From NCBI RefSeq assembly GCF_004341105.1, contig NZ_SLZK01000005.1:1-64000 (forward strand): DNA of 64,000 bases. Reading direction: 5' to 3'. Made by a program: the position numbers and the translations under genes. Shown here piece after piece: positions 16,982 to 25,250 of this stretch (the stretch's first letter is position 1; each line of letters starts with the position of its first letter). Under the pieces are notes generated by a model that saw nothing but the letters and a program-made list of their open reading frames with translations, had not been told where the DNA came from and ran no database searches. The DNA comes from Rhizobium sp. BK418. Its GTDB lineage: Bacteria > Pseudomonadota > Alphaproteobacteria > Rhizobiales > Rhizobiaceae.

Positions 16982-17878
16982 ATGGACATCGCCATGGATA
17001 CCATCTTCGACAAGGCGCAGATCGCCGCAAACCGTCGCCGCGCGCTCGCGAATGGCGACCTGAAGGCGGGGTTCCTGCTCGATATCGCCGCTGAGGAATT
17101 GGCGGACCGCTTGGCCGTCGTGGAACGCAGTTTCGAACATGCGGTAGAACTGCACGGTACCACAGGTGTCGCCGCCCATGCGGCGATAGCGACCGGCAAG
17201 GTCGGCAGCCTCACTCGCGTGGAAAGCGACATCCGCTATGTGGCACCAGGTGAGCCTTTCGTCGAAGCACCGCTCGAAGACGTACCGCTTGCGCCCCAAT
17301 CCGCCAATCTGGTGATTGCACCGCTCAATCTGCATCTGACGAACGATACCCCCGGCGTCTTCATCCAGATCCGCCGGGCATTGAAGCCGGATGGGCTGTT
17401 CCTCGCTGCCATTCCGGGCGCCGGTACGCTGCAGGAACTGCGCGAGGTGCTGCTTGCAACCGAAATCGAAATGACCGGCGGCGCAAGCCCGCGCATCATC
17501 CCCTTTGCCGACGTGCGCGATGTCGGCGGCCTGCTGCAACGGGCAGGCTTTGCGCTCCCCGTCATCGATGCGGAGAATTATACGGTTCGCTATGATTCAC
17601 TGTTTCCGCTGATGCGCGACTTGAGAGCGATGGGTATGACCAATCCGCTGGTGGCCCGCAGCCGTAAGCCGCTGACACGCAGCTTCTTCCTGCGCGCAGC
17701 GGAAATCTATGCCGAGCGCTATTCGGATTCGGACGGCCGTATCCGCGCGACATTTTCAATGATCTACGTGTCGGGATGGGCGCCGCACGAAAGCCAGCAG
17801 CAGCCGCTTAAGCCGGGATCGGCAAAAGCCCGGCTTGCCGATGCCCTGAAGGTGGAAGAACAGAAGCTCAAGCAGTGA
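16982..17878 (+). CDS. Class I methyltransferase, NDUFAF5/BioC-like
   Basis: A 298-residue soluble protein similar to the NDUFAF5 family, whose mitochondrial member modifies an arginine of complex I during assembly. Visible features are the FDKAQIAANRRRALA N-terminus, the central SANLVIAPLNLHLTND and the PDGLFLAAIPGAGTLQELRE block, all typical of this group. AGGAG lies three bases before the ATG at 16982. The ATG at 16994 would also fit homologue N-termini. It converges on the Flp pilin gene across 15 bases. The complex I link is from family knowledge only. Confidence 0.82.
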   Translation: MDIAMDTIFDKAQIAANRRRALANGDLKAGFLLDIAAEELADRLAVVERSFEHAVELHGTTGVAAHAAIATGKVGSLTRVESDIRYVAPGEPFVEAPLEDVPLAPQSANLVIAPLNLHLTNDTPGVFIQIRRALKPDGLFLAAIPGAGTLQELREVLLATEIEMTGGASPRIIPFADVRDVGGLLQRAGFALPVIDAENYTVRYDSLFPLMRDLRAMGMTNPLVARSRKPLTRSFFLRAAEIYAERYSDSDGRIRATFSMIYVSGWAPHESQQQPLKPGSAKARLADALKVEEQKLKQ

Positions 17879-17893
17879 GGCCTTGGTGGCGGC

Positions 17894-18061
17894 TCAGTTG
17901 ATCGTCAGGTTGTTATCAATGGTGTTGAACATGCCTTGCAGGCTGTTGGTGAAGGTACCCAGGCCGCCAATGAGGGCAGCGGCCATCAGTGCTGCGATCA
18001 ATCCATATTCGACCGCGGTTGCACCTGTTCTGTTTGCCAGAAACTTCTTTAGCAAATTCAT
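17894..18061 (-). CDS. Flp/Fap-type pilin
   Basis: A 55-residue pilin precursor. A basic leader (MNLLKKFLANRTG) precedes the G/ATAVEYGLIAAL processing site, with the conserved Glu five residues into the mature protein, followed by a 20-residue hydrophobic helix and a short polar tail. This is the Flp major pilin pattern, normally exported by a Tad system. No cpa/tad gene is in the window, so this copy is an orphan here. An in-frame upstream start adds eight residues but breaks the leader pattern. It lies 69 bases downstream of a small membrane protein gene on the same strand. Confidence 0.9.
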   Translation of the reverse strand: MNLLKKFLANRTGATAVEYGLIAALMAAALIGGLGTFTNSLQGMFNTIDNNLTIN

Positions 18062-18130
18062 CAATCCAACCCTTTTTGCGCCCAAGATGACAATGAAATT
18101 GACGGTCTCCCCGCGGGAGGCTTCATTTCC

Positions 18131-18451
18131 TCAGCAGCCGGCGCCGACACCGTAGCCCTGGACGACACAGACCGAACCAGGTGTATCCTGGAGGACGCTG
18201 CGGCGGATCGTATAACGCTTGCCATTCTCGGTCTTCGGGATCGAGCCAGTGGTGATCGTGTCAAAATCCGCCGGCGCGCTGGCGAGCACGCTCTTTTTGG
18301 AGGAATCTGCCAGCATCGGCGTCAGGATAAGGGTGAGCGCCACCACGGCCGTACCGAACAGAAGGGCAATATTCAGTGCCCCCGTCCTGCGCGAAGCAGA
18401 CGAAGAAGCCTGTTCCTTCTCACGCACAGCTTTCCAGAAATCGTCGTCCAT
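18131..18451 (-). CDS. Small membrane protein of unknown function
   Basis: A 106-residue protein I do not recognise. A charged cytoplasmic N-terminus (MDDDFWKAVREKEQASS) precedes one membrane helix at about 27-46 (IALLFGTAVVALTLILTPML). The outer part contains DFDTITTGSIPKTENGKRYTIRRSV and ends with two cysteines (CVVQGYGVGAGC). The outside cysteines could form a disulfide. It may be co-transcribed with the Flp pilin that follows, so a link to pilus assembly is possible but untested. Confidence 0.7.
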   Translation of the reverse strand: MDDDFWKAVREKEQASSSASRRTGALNIALLFGTAVVALTLILTPMLADSSKKSVLASAPADFDTITTGSIPKTENGKRYTIRRSVLQDTPGSVCVVQGYGVGAGC

Positions 18452-18577
18452 GACGTCAAGCCCTTAAATACACACACGCCAATTGCTTGAGTGAGGCCGA
18501 TCATTGCCAGAAGGTGCTAAATGATCGATTAATATCCACAGGCGAAATCGCCGTTTCGAGCCAATAATCAGCAAGAG

Positions 18578-18991
18578 CTAAAGTAAATCCTGGAGTACCG
18601 GGATGAGCGGTTCGTCAGCCGGCGGCATCGGATAATCGCGCAGCGCCTGCGGGCGCACCCATTTGATCGCCTGTCCCTCGCGACCGTGCGGAATGCCTTC
18701 ATAGCGACGGCAGACGTAGAGCGGCATCAGTAGATGAAACGCATCGTAGCTGTGGCTGGCAAAGGTCAGTGGCGCCAGACACGGCACCTTCGTCGTGATG
18801 CCGAGCTCTTCGTTCAACTCGCGCACCAGCGTCTCCTCCGGCGTCTCGCCGTGCTCAACCTTTCCGCCCGGGAATTCCCACAAGCCAGCAAGCGATTTGC
18901 CTTCCGGTCGCTGTGCCAGAAGGATACGCCCGTCGGTGTCGATCAGCGCGCAAGCGGCGACGAGGAGAAGCTTCCTTCCCGCCCCACTCAT
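18578..18991 (-). CDS. mutT: MutT-type Nudix hydrolase (8-oxo-dGTP diphosphatase)
   Basis: A 137-residue enzyme that removes oxidised dGTP from the nucleotide pool. The Nudix box is complete: GGKVEHGETPEETLVRELNEE at about residues 38-58, matching Gx5Ex7REUxEEXG. The small size and the ACALIDTDGRILLAQRP start are typical of MutT proper. The ATG at 18991 overlaps the stop of the acetyltransferase gene (ATGA), so it is translationally coupled to the argJ-GNAT operon. Confidence 0.93.
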   Translation of the reverse strand: MSGAGRKLLLVAACALIDTDGRILLAQRPEGKSLAGLWEFPGGKVEHGETPEETLVRELNEELGITTKVPCLAPLTFASHSYDAFHLLMPLYVCRRYEGIPHGREGQAIKWVRPQALRDYPMPPADEPLIPVLQDLL

Positions 18992-19764
18992 TCGCAACGC
19001 TCCCGCCAGTAACAATAGTGATAGACATCGCGGAAACCGAGACGCTCATAAAGAGCGATTGCCGGTGCATTGGAAAGTTTCACCTGCAGCCAGGCGGTGC
19101 GGGCGCTGCGCATCCGCGCCCAGCGCAAAGCCGAGGTCAGGATTTCGATGCCGAGCCCTTTGCGGCGATGCGCGTGGGCAACCGAAAGCGACATGATGCC
19201 GGCAAGATCGTTGTCCTGCACGCAGAGAACGGTTGCTAAAGAGCCGTGGGCTGCATCCTCGATCATGAAGAGCCCCGACGGAGGCTTGATCGCCGAGATG
19301 ATCTCGGCGAGCGCCGGCTTCAGCGAGACGGGCGCATGATCGACCGCAAGGTTGGCATCGACGAACCGGCCGATATCGTGGGTCGGAAGATGATCGAGCG
19401 TATCGGGCAGATCGGCCTGCGACAGATCGCAAACCATGACGGCCGTCTCATCGAAACACTTCCATCCCTGTTCCTTGATCAGGTTGACCAGAACAGGCGA
19501 GGCAAGCGGTGTCTCACGCACCACGGCTGGACGGCCATAAGCCTCGAACTTGCGGCTTGCCTTCTCCAGCCGGATTTCGACGTCGCGGTGATCGGAGGGA
19601 TCGAGCGGAACGATGGAATTCAGGCGATTGGAGGGATGTCCCGCCGTCAGGCGGACCTGCCAGCTTCCATCATATTGCACGGACGCCGCCGGCCAGGCAC
19701 GAAAGCCCACGGCTTCCAGCCGCCGGACCAGCGGCAGATTCTGCTTCGGAAGGGATGCCTGCAT
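18988..19764 (-). CDS. GNAT-family N-acetyltransferase
   Basis: A 258-residue protein with a C-terminal GNAT fold: the acetyl-CoA loop HAHRRKGLGIEIL near 205 and the final AIALYERLGFRDVYHY. The N-terminal half (VGFRAWPAASVQYDGSW, HPSNRLNSIVPLD) is typical of a rhizobial group that always sits between argJ and mutT; its substrate is unknown. The ATG at 19764 is ten bases past the argJ stop. The ATG at 19794, inside argJ, is an alternative that would couple the genes. Neither has a strong ribosome site. Confidence 0.85.
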   Translation of the reverse strand: MQASLPKQNLPLVRRLEAVGFRAWPAASVQYDGSWQVRLTAGHPSNRLNSIVPLDPSDHRDVEIRLEKASRKFEAYGRPAVVRETPLASPVLVNLIKEQGWKCFDETAVMVCDLSQADLPDTLDHLPTHDIGRFVDANLAVDHAPVSLKPALAEIISAIKPPSGLFMIEDAAHGSLATVLCVQDNDLAGIMSLSVAHAHRRKGLGIEILTSALRWARMRSARTAWLQVKLSNAPAIALYERLGFRDVYHYCYWRERCE

Positions 19765-19774
19765 CAACGAACGA

Positions 19775-21016
19775 TCAGCTCCGGTAGTCGCCATTGATCG
19801 CAACATATTCCTTGGTGAGGTCGCAGGTCCAGACCGTGGCCTTGCCTGAACCCAGGCCAAGATCAACCTTCACAGGAATATCCTGCTTCTTCATGACGGC
19901 GGAGGCTGCATCTTCGGAATAGGAAGGGTCTCGCTCGCCGTTGACGGCGACGCGCACATCGCCGAACCAGATGGCTAGCCGGTCGCGATCAGCCATTTCG
20001 CCGGCCTTGCCGACGGCCATGACAACGCGGCCCCAGTTGGCGTCCTCACCGGCAGCCGCGGTCTTGACCAGCGGTGAATTGGCGATGGAAAGCGCAATCG
20101 TCTTGGCGGCGGCATCGCTCTCCGCACCGGTCACGGTGATTTCGAGCATCTTCGTGGCGCCTTCACCGTCACGAGCGACCTGGATCGCCAGATCCTTGAG
20201 AAGATCGTTCAGAGCCGAACGGAATGCATCGAGCTGCTGATCTTCCGCACTCGTGATCCGCACTTGCCCGTCGGCTGCGGCAGCGCCCGTCGCAAAAAGC
20301 ATCAGCGTATCCGACGTCGAAGTATCGCTATCGACCGTCATGGAGTTAAAGCTCGGTTCGACGCCGGCAGACAGGAGCGACTGCAGGGCGGCAGAGGCAA
20401 TATCGGCATCCGTGACGACGAAGGACAGCATGGTCGCCATGTCGGGTGCGATCATGCCGGCACCCTTGGCGATACCATTGATTGTCACCGTGACGCCGCC
20501 GATTTCGGCCGTGCGGGTCGCAACCTTCGGATAGGTGTCGGTGGTCATGATGGCCTTGGCAGCCTCGAACCAGAAATCGCCCGTGGCATCGGCCTGCATC
20601 TTGTCGAGCACACCGGCAAATTTGGTGGCGTCGAGCGGTTCGCCGATAACACCCGTCGACGCAAGAAAGATCTCGTTTTCGCGGCAGCCGACAGCAGCAG
20701 CAGCGGCCTTCGCCGTCAGCTCGGTCGCAGCGCGGCCCTTCATGCCGGTGAAAGCATTGGCGTTGCCGGAATTGACGACGACGGCACGAGCCGTACCGTG
20801 CGGCAGGTTCGCCCGGCAGAAATCGACCGGTGCGGAGGGGCATTTCGACTTGGTGAAAACGCCCGCGACAGCCGCAGGCGCATCAAAGACCATCATCAAT
20901 ACGTCCGTCCGGTTCTTGTACTTGATGCCGGCGGAAGCGGTCGCCATGCGCACACCACGAAGTGCGGGCAGCGAGGCAAAGGTTTTCGGGGCAAGCGGAG
21001 AAACGGTAGCGGACAT
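19775..21016 (-). CDS. argJ: Bifunctional ornithine acetyltransferase / N-acetylglutamate synthase
   Basis: Transfers acetyl from N-acetylornithine to glutamate and, in bifunctional members, also makes N-acetylglutamate, closing the arginine acetyl cycle. The 413-residue precursor cleaves itself before the threonine of PDMATML (near residue 195), producing two subunits; KGAGMIAPDMATML is intact. The oxyanion-hole motif STGVIGE is present. It heads the operon with the GNAT and mutT genes. The upstream region holds three hairpins in a row. Confidence 0.97.
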   Translation of the reverse strand: MSATVSPLAPKTFASLPALRGVRMATASAGIKYKNRTDVLMMVFDAPAAVAGVFTKSKCPSAPVDFCRANLPHGTARAVVVNSGNANAFTGMKGRAATELTAKAAAAAVGCRENEIFLASTGVIGEPLDATKFAGVLDKMQADATGDFWFEAAKAIMTTDTYPKVATRTAEIGGVTVTINGIAKGAGMIAPDMATMLSFVVTDADIASAALQSLLSAGVEPSFNSMTVDSDTSTSDTLMLFATGAAAADGQVRITSAEDQQLDAFRSALNDLLKDLAIQVARDGEGATKMLEITVTGAESDAAAKTIALSIANSPLVKTAAAGEDANWGRVVMAVGKAGEMADRDRLAIWFGDVRVAVNGERDPSYSEDAASAVMKKQDIPVKVDLGLGSGKATVWTCDLTKEYVAINGDYRS

Positions 21017-21035
21017 GGAAGCGACCTGCCTATGA

Positions 21036-21206
21036 GCATTTCCAGGCGAAATGGAAGCGGCTCGCCGTCCGGAAATGCGACAACAAACGATGTTTGAGCA
21101 TCATGCCGAAGAGTGTGAGCGGCTTTCGGGCGACATCATGCTCTGTTTTATGAATTAGATCCGGATGATTTTAGGCCGATCAGGCAAAAAATCATCCGGA
21201 TCTAAT
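21036..21206. repeat. Three-hairpin intergenic mosaic repeat
   Basis: Three inverted repeats stand side by side. The first has arms GCATTTCC (21036-21043) and GGAAATGC (21071-21078). The second has arms GAGCATCATGCCGAA (21096-21110) and TTCGG plus CATCATGCTC (21125-21143), with one mismatch and a small bulge. The third has 19-base perfect arms (21154-21172 and 21188-21206) containing GATCCGGATGATTTT. The arrangement resembles the Rhizobium intergenic mosaic elements (RIME class), recalled from the literature and not checked here. It lies between the argJ start and the PPIase end. Confidence 0.8.
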
Positions 21207-21211
21207 GAAGA

Positions 21212-21228
21212 GCCCGGAAGAACCGGGC
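21212..21228 (-). terminator. Candidate terminator of the PPIase gene
   Basis: GCCCGG (21212-21217) and CCGGGC (21223-21228) with a five-base loop. Read on the minus strand it is followed by TCTTCATT. It begins 15 bases past the PPIase stop. Confidence 0.6.
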
Positions 21229-21242
21229 CCTGATGCTTATGA

Positions 21243-22127
21243 TTACTGCTGCGGGGCGGGAGCCGGGGCGGGCTCAGCGCCCGGCTCTGGCTGCTTGTTT
21301 GCGTCTTCGTAACCCTTGCGGAGCGTTTCGTCCATGATATCGACCTTGGACTTGGCCTTCGCATCGTTCAGAAGCGCAAGATATTTGTCGCGCATGACGA
21401 GCTGACGAACCTGGTCCTGAACTTGTTCGAACGGCGGCGGCGGAGCGTCACGCTTATCCTCGACCTTAATGACATGATAGCCGAAATCGGTCTTCACAGG
21501 GGTCTTGGAATAGGTGCCTTTTTCGAGAGCGAAGGCTGCATCCTCAAATTCCTTGACCATGCGCCCGCGGGTGAAATAGCCCAGATCGCCACCGTCATCC
21601 TTGTTCGGATCGGTGGACTTTTCCTTGGCAAGCTCGGCAAAGTCCTTGCCGGAGTCGAGCTGCTTGATGACGTCCTTGGCCTCGTCCTCAGTCTTGACGA
21701 GGATGTGGCGGGCGTGAACCTCTTCTTGCTTCGGCAAGCCGGCGACTTCCTTGTCGTAGCGTGCCTTCACGTCGGCATCGGTCACGGTGTCGACGACATG
21801 CTTCTTGAAGTAGGCGTTGTGAAGCTCACGGTCGGTCAGATACTGCAGGCGCTTCTTGAAGTCGTCGGTCTGATCGAGCTTCTCGGCGGTAGCGTCTGTG
21901 GCCAGCAGCTTGACGTCGATCGCAGCAGACAACGCGGCGACCTTCTTCTGATCGTCCGGGAGCTGTGCGAGCTGCGGGTCGAGATTGGCGACAGCCAGAT
22001 CGAGTTCCGACTGGTGGATTTCCAGATTGCCGACCTTGGCGACGACGGCGTCGTCAGCATAGGCCGGAATCTGGAAGGCGACGAAGGCCGTAAACGCCAG
22101 CGCAGCAAGTTTGTTGGTGCTCAACAT
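21243..22127 (-). CDS. Parvulin-type peptidyl-prolyl isomerase, exported
   Basis: A 294-residue periplasmic folding factor of the SurA/PpiD type. A signal peptide ends near FQIPAYA. An N-terminal chaperone segment (about 25-135) is followed by the parvulin domain (HARHILVKTEDEAKD near 150, GGDLGYFTRG near 185, YGYHVIKVEDKRD-like end near 225). The C-terminus is a proline/alanine-rich tail. The first in-frame ATG is at 22199, but only the ATG at 22127 gives a proper signal peptide and has AAGGG upstream. It is divergent from secA, and both act in export of proteins across the inner membrane. Confidence 0.92.
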   Translation of the reverse strand: MLSTNKLAALAFTAFVAFQIPAYADDAVVAKVGNLEIHQSELDLAVANLDPQLAQLPDDQKKVAALSAAIDVKLLATDATAEKLDQTDDFKKRLQYLTDRELHNAYFKKHVVDTVTDADVKARYDKEVAGLPKQEEVHARHILVKTEDEAKDVIKQLDSGKDFAELAKEKSTDPNKDDGGDLGYFTRGRMVKEFEDAAFALEKGTYSKTPVKTDFGYHVIKVEDKRDAPPPPFEQVQDQVRQLVMRDKYLALLNDAKAKSKVDIMDETLRKGYEDANKQPEPGAEPAPAPAPQQ

Positions 22128-22232
22128 CAAATAACCCTTCACAATTATACCCGCCGGCTTCAGCTTTCGTGAATCCAGCCCGAAAACAGGCTTCAACATC
22201 GGAATGTGGCCTTTCTATATCGGCCAAATCCG

Positions 22233-22261
22233 TTGACATCATTTGCCCCCCCTCTTATCTG
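22233..22261 (+). promoter_or_regulatory. secA promoter, sigma-70 type
   Basis: TTGACA (22233-22238), exactly 17 bases of spacer containing a seven-C run, and TATCTG (22256-22261). The -35 is a perfect consensus. It lies 114 bases upstream of the secA ATG, leaving a leader of about 105 bases in which SecM-like or structural control is possible but not visible. Confidence 0.7.
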
Positions 22262-22374
22262 TCACGCAACCTCGCGTCCAGAACAGTTTCCGGGCGTTTT
22301 CAACGCGCGCCTGTTTTTCGGCCGGGTAGCGAATAAGAAACGTCGGGGAAGAATATTCAGAAAGGACCAGTCAT

Positions 22375-25092
22375 ATGGTCAGCTTTGGCGGTATTGCCCG
22401 CAAGTTATTTGGCTCAGCCAACGATCGCCGCGTGCGGTCCTTCCAGCCGAACGTCGCCGCAATCAACTCTATAGAAGAGAAAACCAAGGCGCTGACGGAC
22501 GAGCAGCTTGCCGCCAAGACGGTGGAGTTCCGTGCTCTCCTCGCAGAAGGCAAGACGCTGGACGATATCCTGATCCCGGCCTTCGCGGTCGTTCGCGAAG
22601 CCTCCCGCCGCGTCCTCGGCATGCGACCTTTTGACGTACAGCTCGTCGGTGGCATGATCCTGCATTCCAACGCCATCGCCGAAATGAAGACCGGTGAAGG
22701 TAAGACGCTGGTCGCTACACTGCCGGTTTATCTGAACGCGCTTGCCGGCAAGGGCGTGCATGTCGTCACCGTCAACGACTATCTCGCACAGCGTGACGCC
22801 GCGACCATGGGCCGTCTTTACGGCTTCCTCGGCCTCACCACCGGTGTCATCGTTCACGGCCTTTCCGACGAGGAGCGCCGCGATGCCTACAATTGCGACA
22901 TTACTTACGCGACCAACAACGAGCTCGGCTTCGATTATCTGCGCGATAATATGAAGTACGAGAAGAACCAGATGGTACAGCGCGGCCACAACTTCGCAAT
23001 CGTCGACGAAGTGGACTCGATCCTCGTCGACGAAGCCCGCACGCCGTTGATCATCTCCGGCCCGCTCGACGACCGCTCCGACCTCTACAACGCCATCGAT
23101 GCCTACATTCCGCTGCTGACGCCGGAAGATTACGAGATCGATGAAAAGCAGCGTTCGGCCAACTTCTCCGAAGTCGGCACCGAAAAGCTGGAAAACCTGC
23201 TGAAGCAGGCTGGTCTCCTCAAGGGCGCCTCGCTCTATGACATCGAAAACGTCGCGATCGTTCACCACATCAATAATGCCCTGAAGGCCCACAAGCTCTT
23301 CCAGCGCGACAAGGACTACATCGTCCGCAATGGCGAGATCGTCATCATCGACGAATTCACCGGCCGCATGATGCCGGGCCGCCGCTACTCGGAAGGCCAG
23401 CACCAGGCGCTGGAAGCCAAGGAAAAGGTACAGATCCAGCCGGAAAACCAGACGCTGGCTTCCATCACCTTCCAGAACTACTTCCGCATGTACGACAAGC
23501 TCGCCGGCATGACCGGTACGGCGCAGACGGAAGCGGAGGAATTCGGCAACATCTACAATCTTGACGTCATCGAGGTTCCGACCAACCTGCCGATCAAGCG
23601 TATCGACGAAGACGATGAAGTCTATCGGACGGTCGAAGAGAAGTATAAGGCGATCATCACTGAGATCCTGGATGCCCATGAGCGCGGCCAGCCGGTGCTT
23701 GTCGGTACGACTTCGATCGAAAAGTCCGAATTCCTCGCCGAGCTGATGCGCAAGCAGGGCTTCTCGAACTTCCAGGTTCTGAATGCCCGCTATCACGAGC
23801 AGGAAGCCTATATCGTCGCCCAGGCCGGCGTGCCGGGTGCCGTAACGATCGCCACCAACATGGCCGGTCGCGGCACCGACATCCAGCTCGGCGGCAATCT
23901 CGAGATGCGTGTGGAACGTGAACTCGGCGAAGTCGAACCAGGCCCGGAACGCGACGCCAAGATCGAAGCGATCCGCGAAGAGATCAAGCAGCTGAAGGAA
24001 AAGGCGCTCGCCGCCGGCGGTCTTTACGTCATCGCCACCGAGCGCCACGAAAGCCGCCGTATCGACAACCAGCTGCGCGGCCGTTCCGGCCGTCAGGGCG
24101 ACCCCGGCCGGTCCAAGTTCTACTTGTCGCTGCAGGATGACCTGATGCGCATTTTCGGCTCTGACCGCATGGACAGCATGCTGCAGAAGCTGGGTCTCAA
24201 GGAGGGCGAGGCAATCGTCCATCCCTGGATCAATAAAGCTCTGGAACGTGCGCAGAAAAAAGTCGAAGCCCGTAACTTCGATATCCGCAAAAATCTGCTG
24301 AAGTACGACGACGTTCTGAACGACCAGCGCAAGGTCATCTTCGAACAGCGCGTCGAGATGATGGAAGCGCCGAATATTTCCGAAACGGTGTCCGACATGC
24401 GTCGCGAAGCCATCGATGATCTGGTCGCGACCCATATTCCGGAACGCGCCTATGCCGAACAGTGGGATGCGGCAGGCCTGAAGACACAGGTTGCCAATAT
24501 CCTCAATCTCGATCTGCCGATCGAGGACTGGGTAAAGGAAGAGGGCATCGGCGAGGACGACATACGCGAGCGCCTGTCGGAAGCCGCCAACGCCGCCTTC
24601 AACGAGAAGGTCGAGCGCTTCGGTCCCGACATCATGCATTATGTCGAGCGCCAGATCGTCATGCAGACGCTGGACCATCTGTGGCGCGAGCACATCGTCA
24701 ACCTCGACCACCTGCGCTCCGTCATTGGTTTCCGCGGCTATGCCCAGCGCGACCCGCTGCAGGAATATAAGTCGGAAGCTTTCGAACTCTTCCAGTCGCT
24801 GCTTAATAACCTGCGTCAGGCCGTCACGGCGCAGCTGATGCGTGTCGAGCTCGTTCAGCAGGCTCCGGAACAACCGGAACCGCCGGTCATGCAGGCGCAC
24901 CATCTGGACCCGACAACCGGCGAAGATGAGTTCACGAATACGACTTATCGGGCGCTTGAAGTCGCCGTCCCGCCGGAAAACCGCAATCCTGACGATCCGT
25001 CGACCTGGGGCAAGGTAGGCCGCAACGAGGCCTGCCCCTGCGGTTCAGGCAAGAAATACAAGCACTGCCACGGTGCTTTCGAACAGGCCTGA
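22375..25092 (+). CDS. secA: Protein translocase ATPase SecA
   Basis: Motor of the Sec pathway, driving unfolded preproteins through SecYEG. The 905 residues show Walker A MKTGEGKT near 105, the DEVDSILVDEART box near 215, and the second nucleotide-binding fold with TNMAGRGTDIQLGG near 500. The C-terminal zinc motif CPCGSGKKYKHCHG (about 885-898) binds SecB and phospholipid. Length matches the family. The ATG has GAAAGGA nine bases upstream. Single-gene unit with its own promoter and terminator. Confidence 0.98.
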   Translation: MVSFGGIARKLFGSANDRRVRSFQPNVAAINSIEEKTKALTDEQLAAKTVEFRALLAEGKTLDDILIPAFAVVREASRRVLGMRPFDVQLVGGMILHSNAIAEMKTGEGKTLVATLPVYLNALAGKGVHVVTVNDYLAQRDAATMGRLYGFLGLTTGVIVHGLSDEERRDAYNCDITYATNNELGFDYLRDNMKYEKNQMVQRGHNFAIVDEVDSILVDEARTPLIISGPLDDRSDLYNAIDAYIPLLTPEDYEIDEKQRSANFSEVGTEKLENLLKQAGLLKGASLYDIENVAIVHHINNALKAHKLFQRDKDYIVRNGEIVIIDEFTGRMMPGRRYSEGQHQALEAKEKVQIQPENQTLASITFQNYFRMYDKLAGMTGTAQTEAEEFGNIYNLDVIEVPTNLPIKRIDEDDEVYRTVEEKYKAIITEILDAHERGQPVLVGTTSIEKSEFLAELMRKQGFSNFQVLNARYHEQEAYIVAQAGVPGAVTIATNMAGRGTDIQLGGNLEMRVERELGEVEPGPERDAKIEAIREEIKQLKEKALAAGGLYVIATERHESRRIDNQLRGRSGRQGDPGRSKFYLSLQDDLMRIFGSDRMDSMLQKLGLKEGEAIVHPWINKALERAQKKVEARNFDIRKNLLKYDDVLNDQRKVIFEQRVEMMEAPNISETVSDMRREAIDDLVATHIPERAYAEQWDAAGLKTQVANILNLDLPIEDWVKEEGIGEDDIRERLSEAANAAFNEKVERFGPDIMHYVERQIVMQTLDHLWREHIVNLDHLRSVIGFRGYAQRDPLQEYKSEAFELFQSLLNNLRQAVTAQLMRVELVQQAPEQPEPPVMQAHHLDPTTGEDEFTNTTYRALEVAVPPENRNPDDPSTWGKVGRNEACPCGSGKKYKHCHGAFEQA

Positions 25093-25093
25093 G

Positions 25094-25119
25094 AATGGCG
25101 CCTTCGGGCGCCATTTTTC
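25094..25119 (+). terminator. Rho-independent terminator of secA
   Basis: Nine-base perfect stem AATGGCGCC / GGCGCCATT closed by a TTCG tetraloop and followed by TTTTCTT. It starts two bases past the secA stop. Confidence 0.97.
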
Positions 25120-25250
25120 TTGGTATTTCCGCCCAGTTATGGATCAGTGCGACAGAATACAGCGCCCTGTTAGGCATACCGTTTCTTAACCCTGATCTGG
25201 CAAGACTTGCCGCTATAATTGCCCTGCCCTTAGAGTTTTGCGTGTTCAGA

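Noticed and set aside
22414..24903. An 829-codon frame opposite secA
   Set aside because: It is the antisense shadow of secA, without ribosome site or domain.
25095..25250. N-terminal extension of the flippase to 25095
   Set aside because: The extension would translate the secA terminator stem and contains no homologous N-terminus; the flippase pattern begins after the ATG at 25251.
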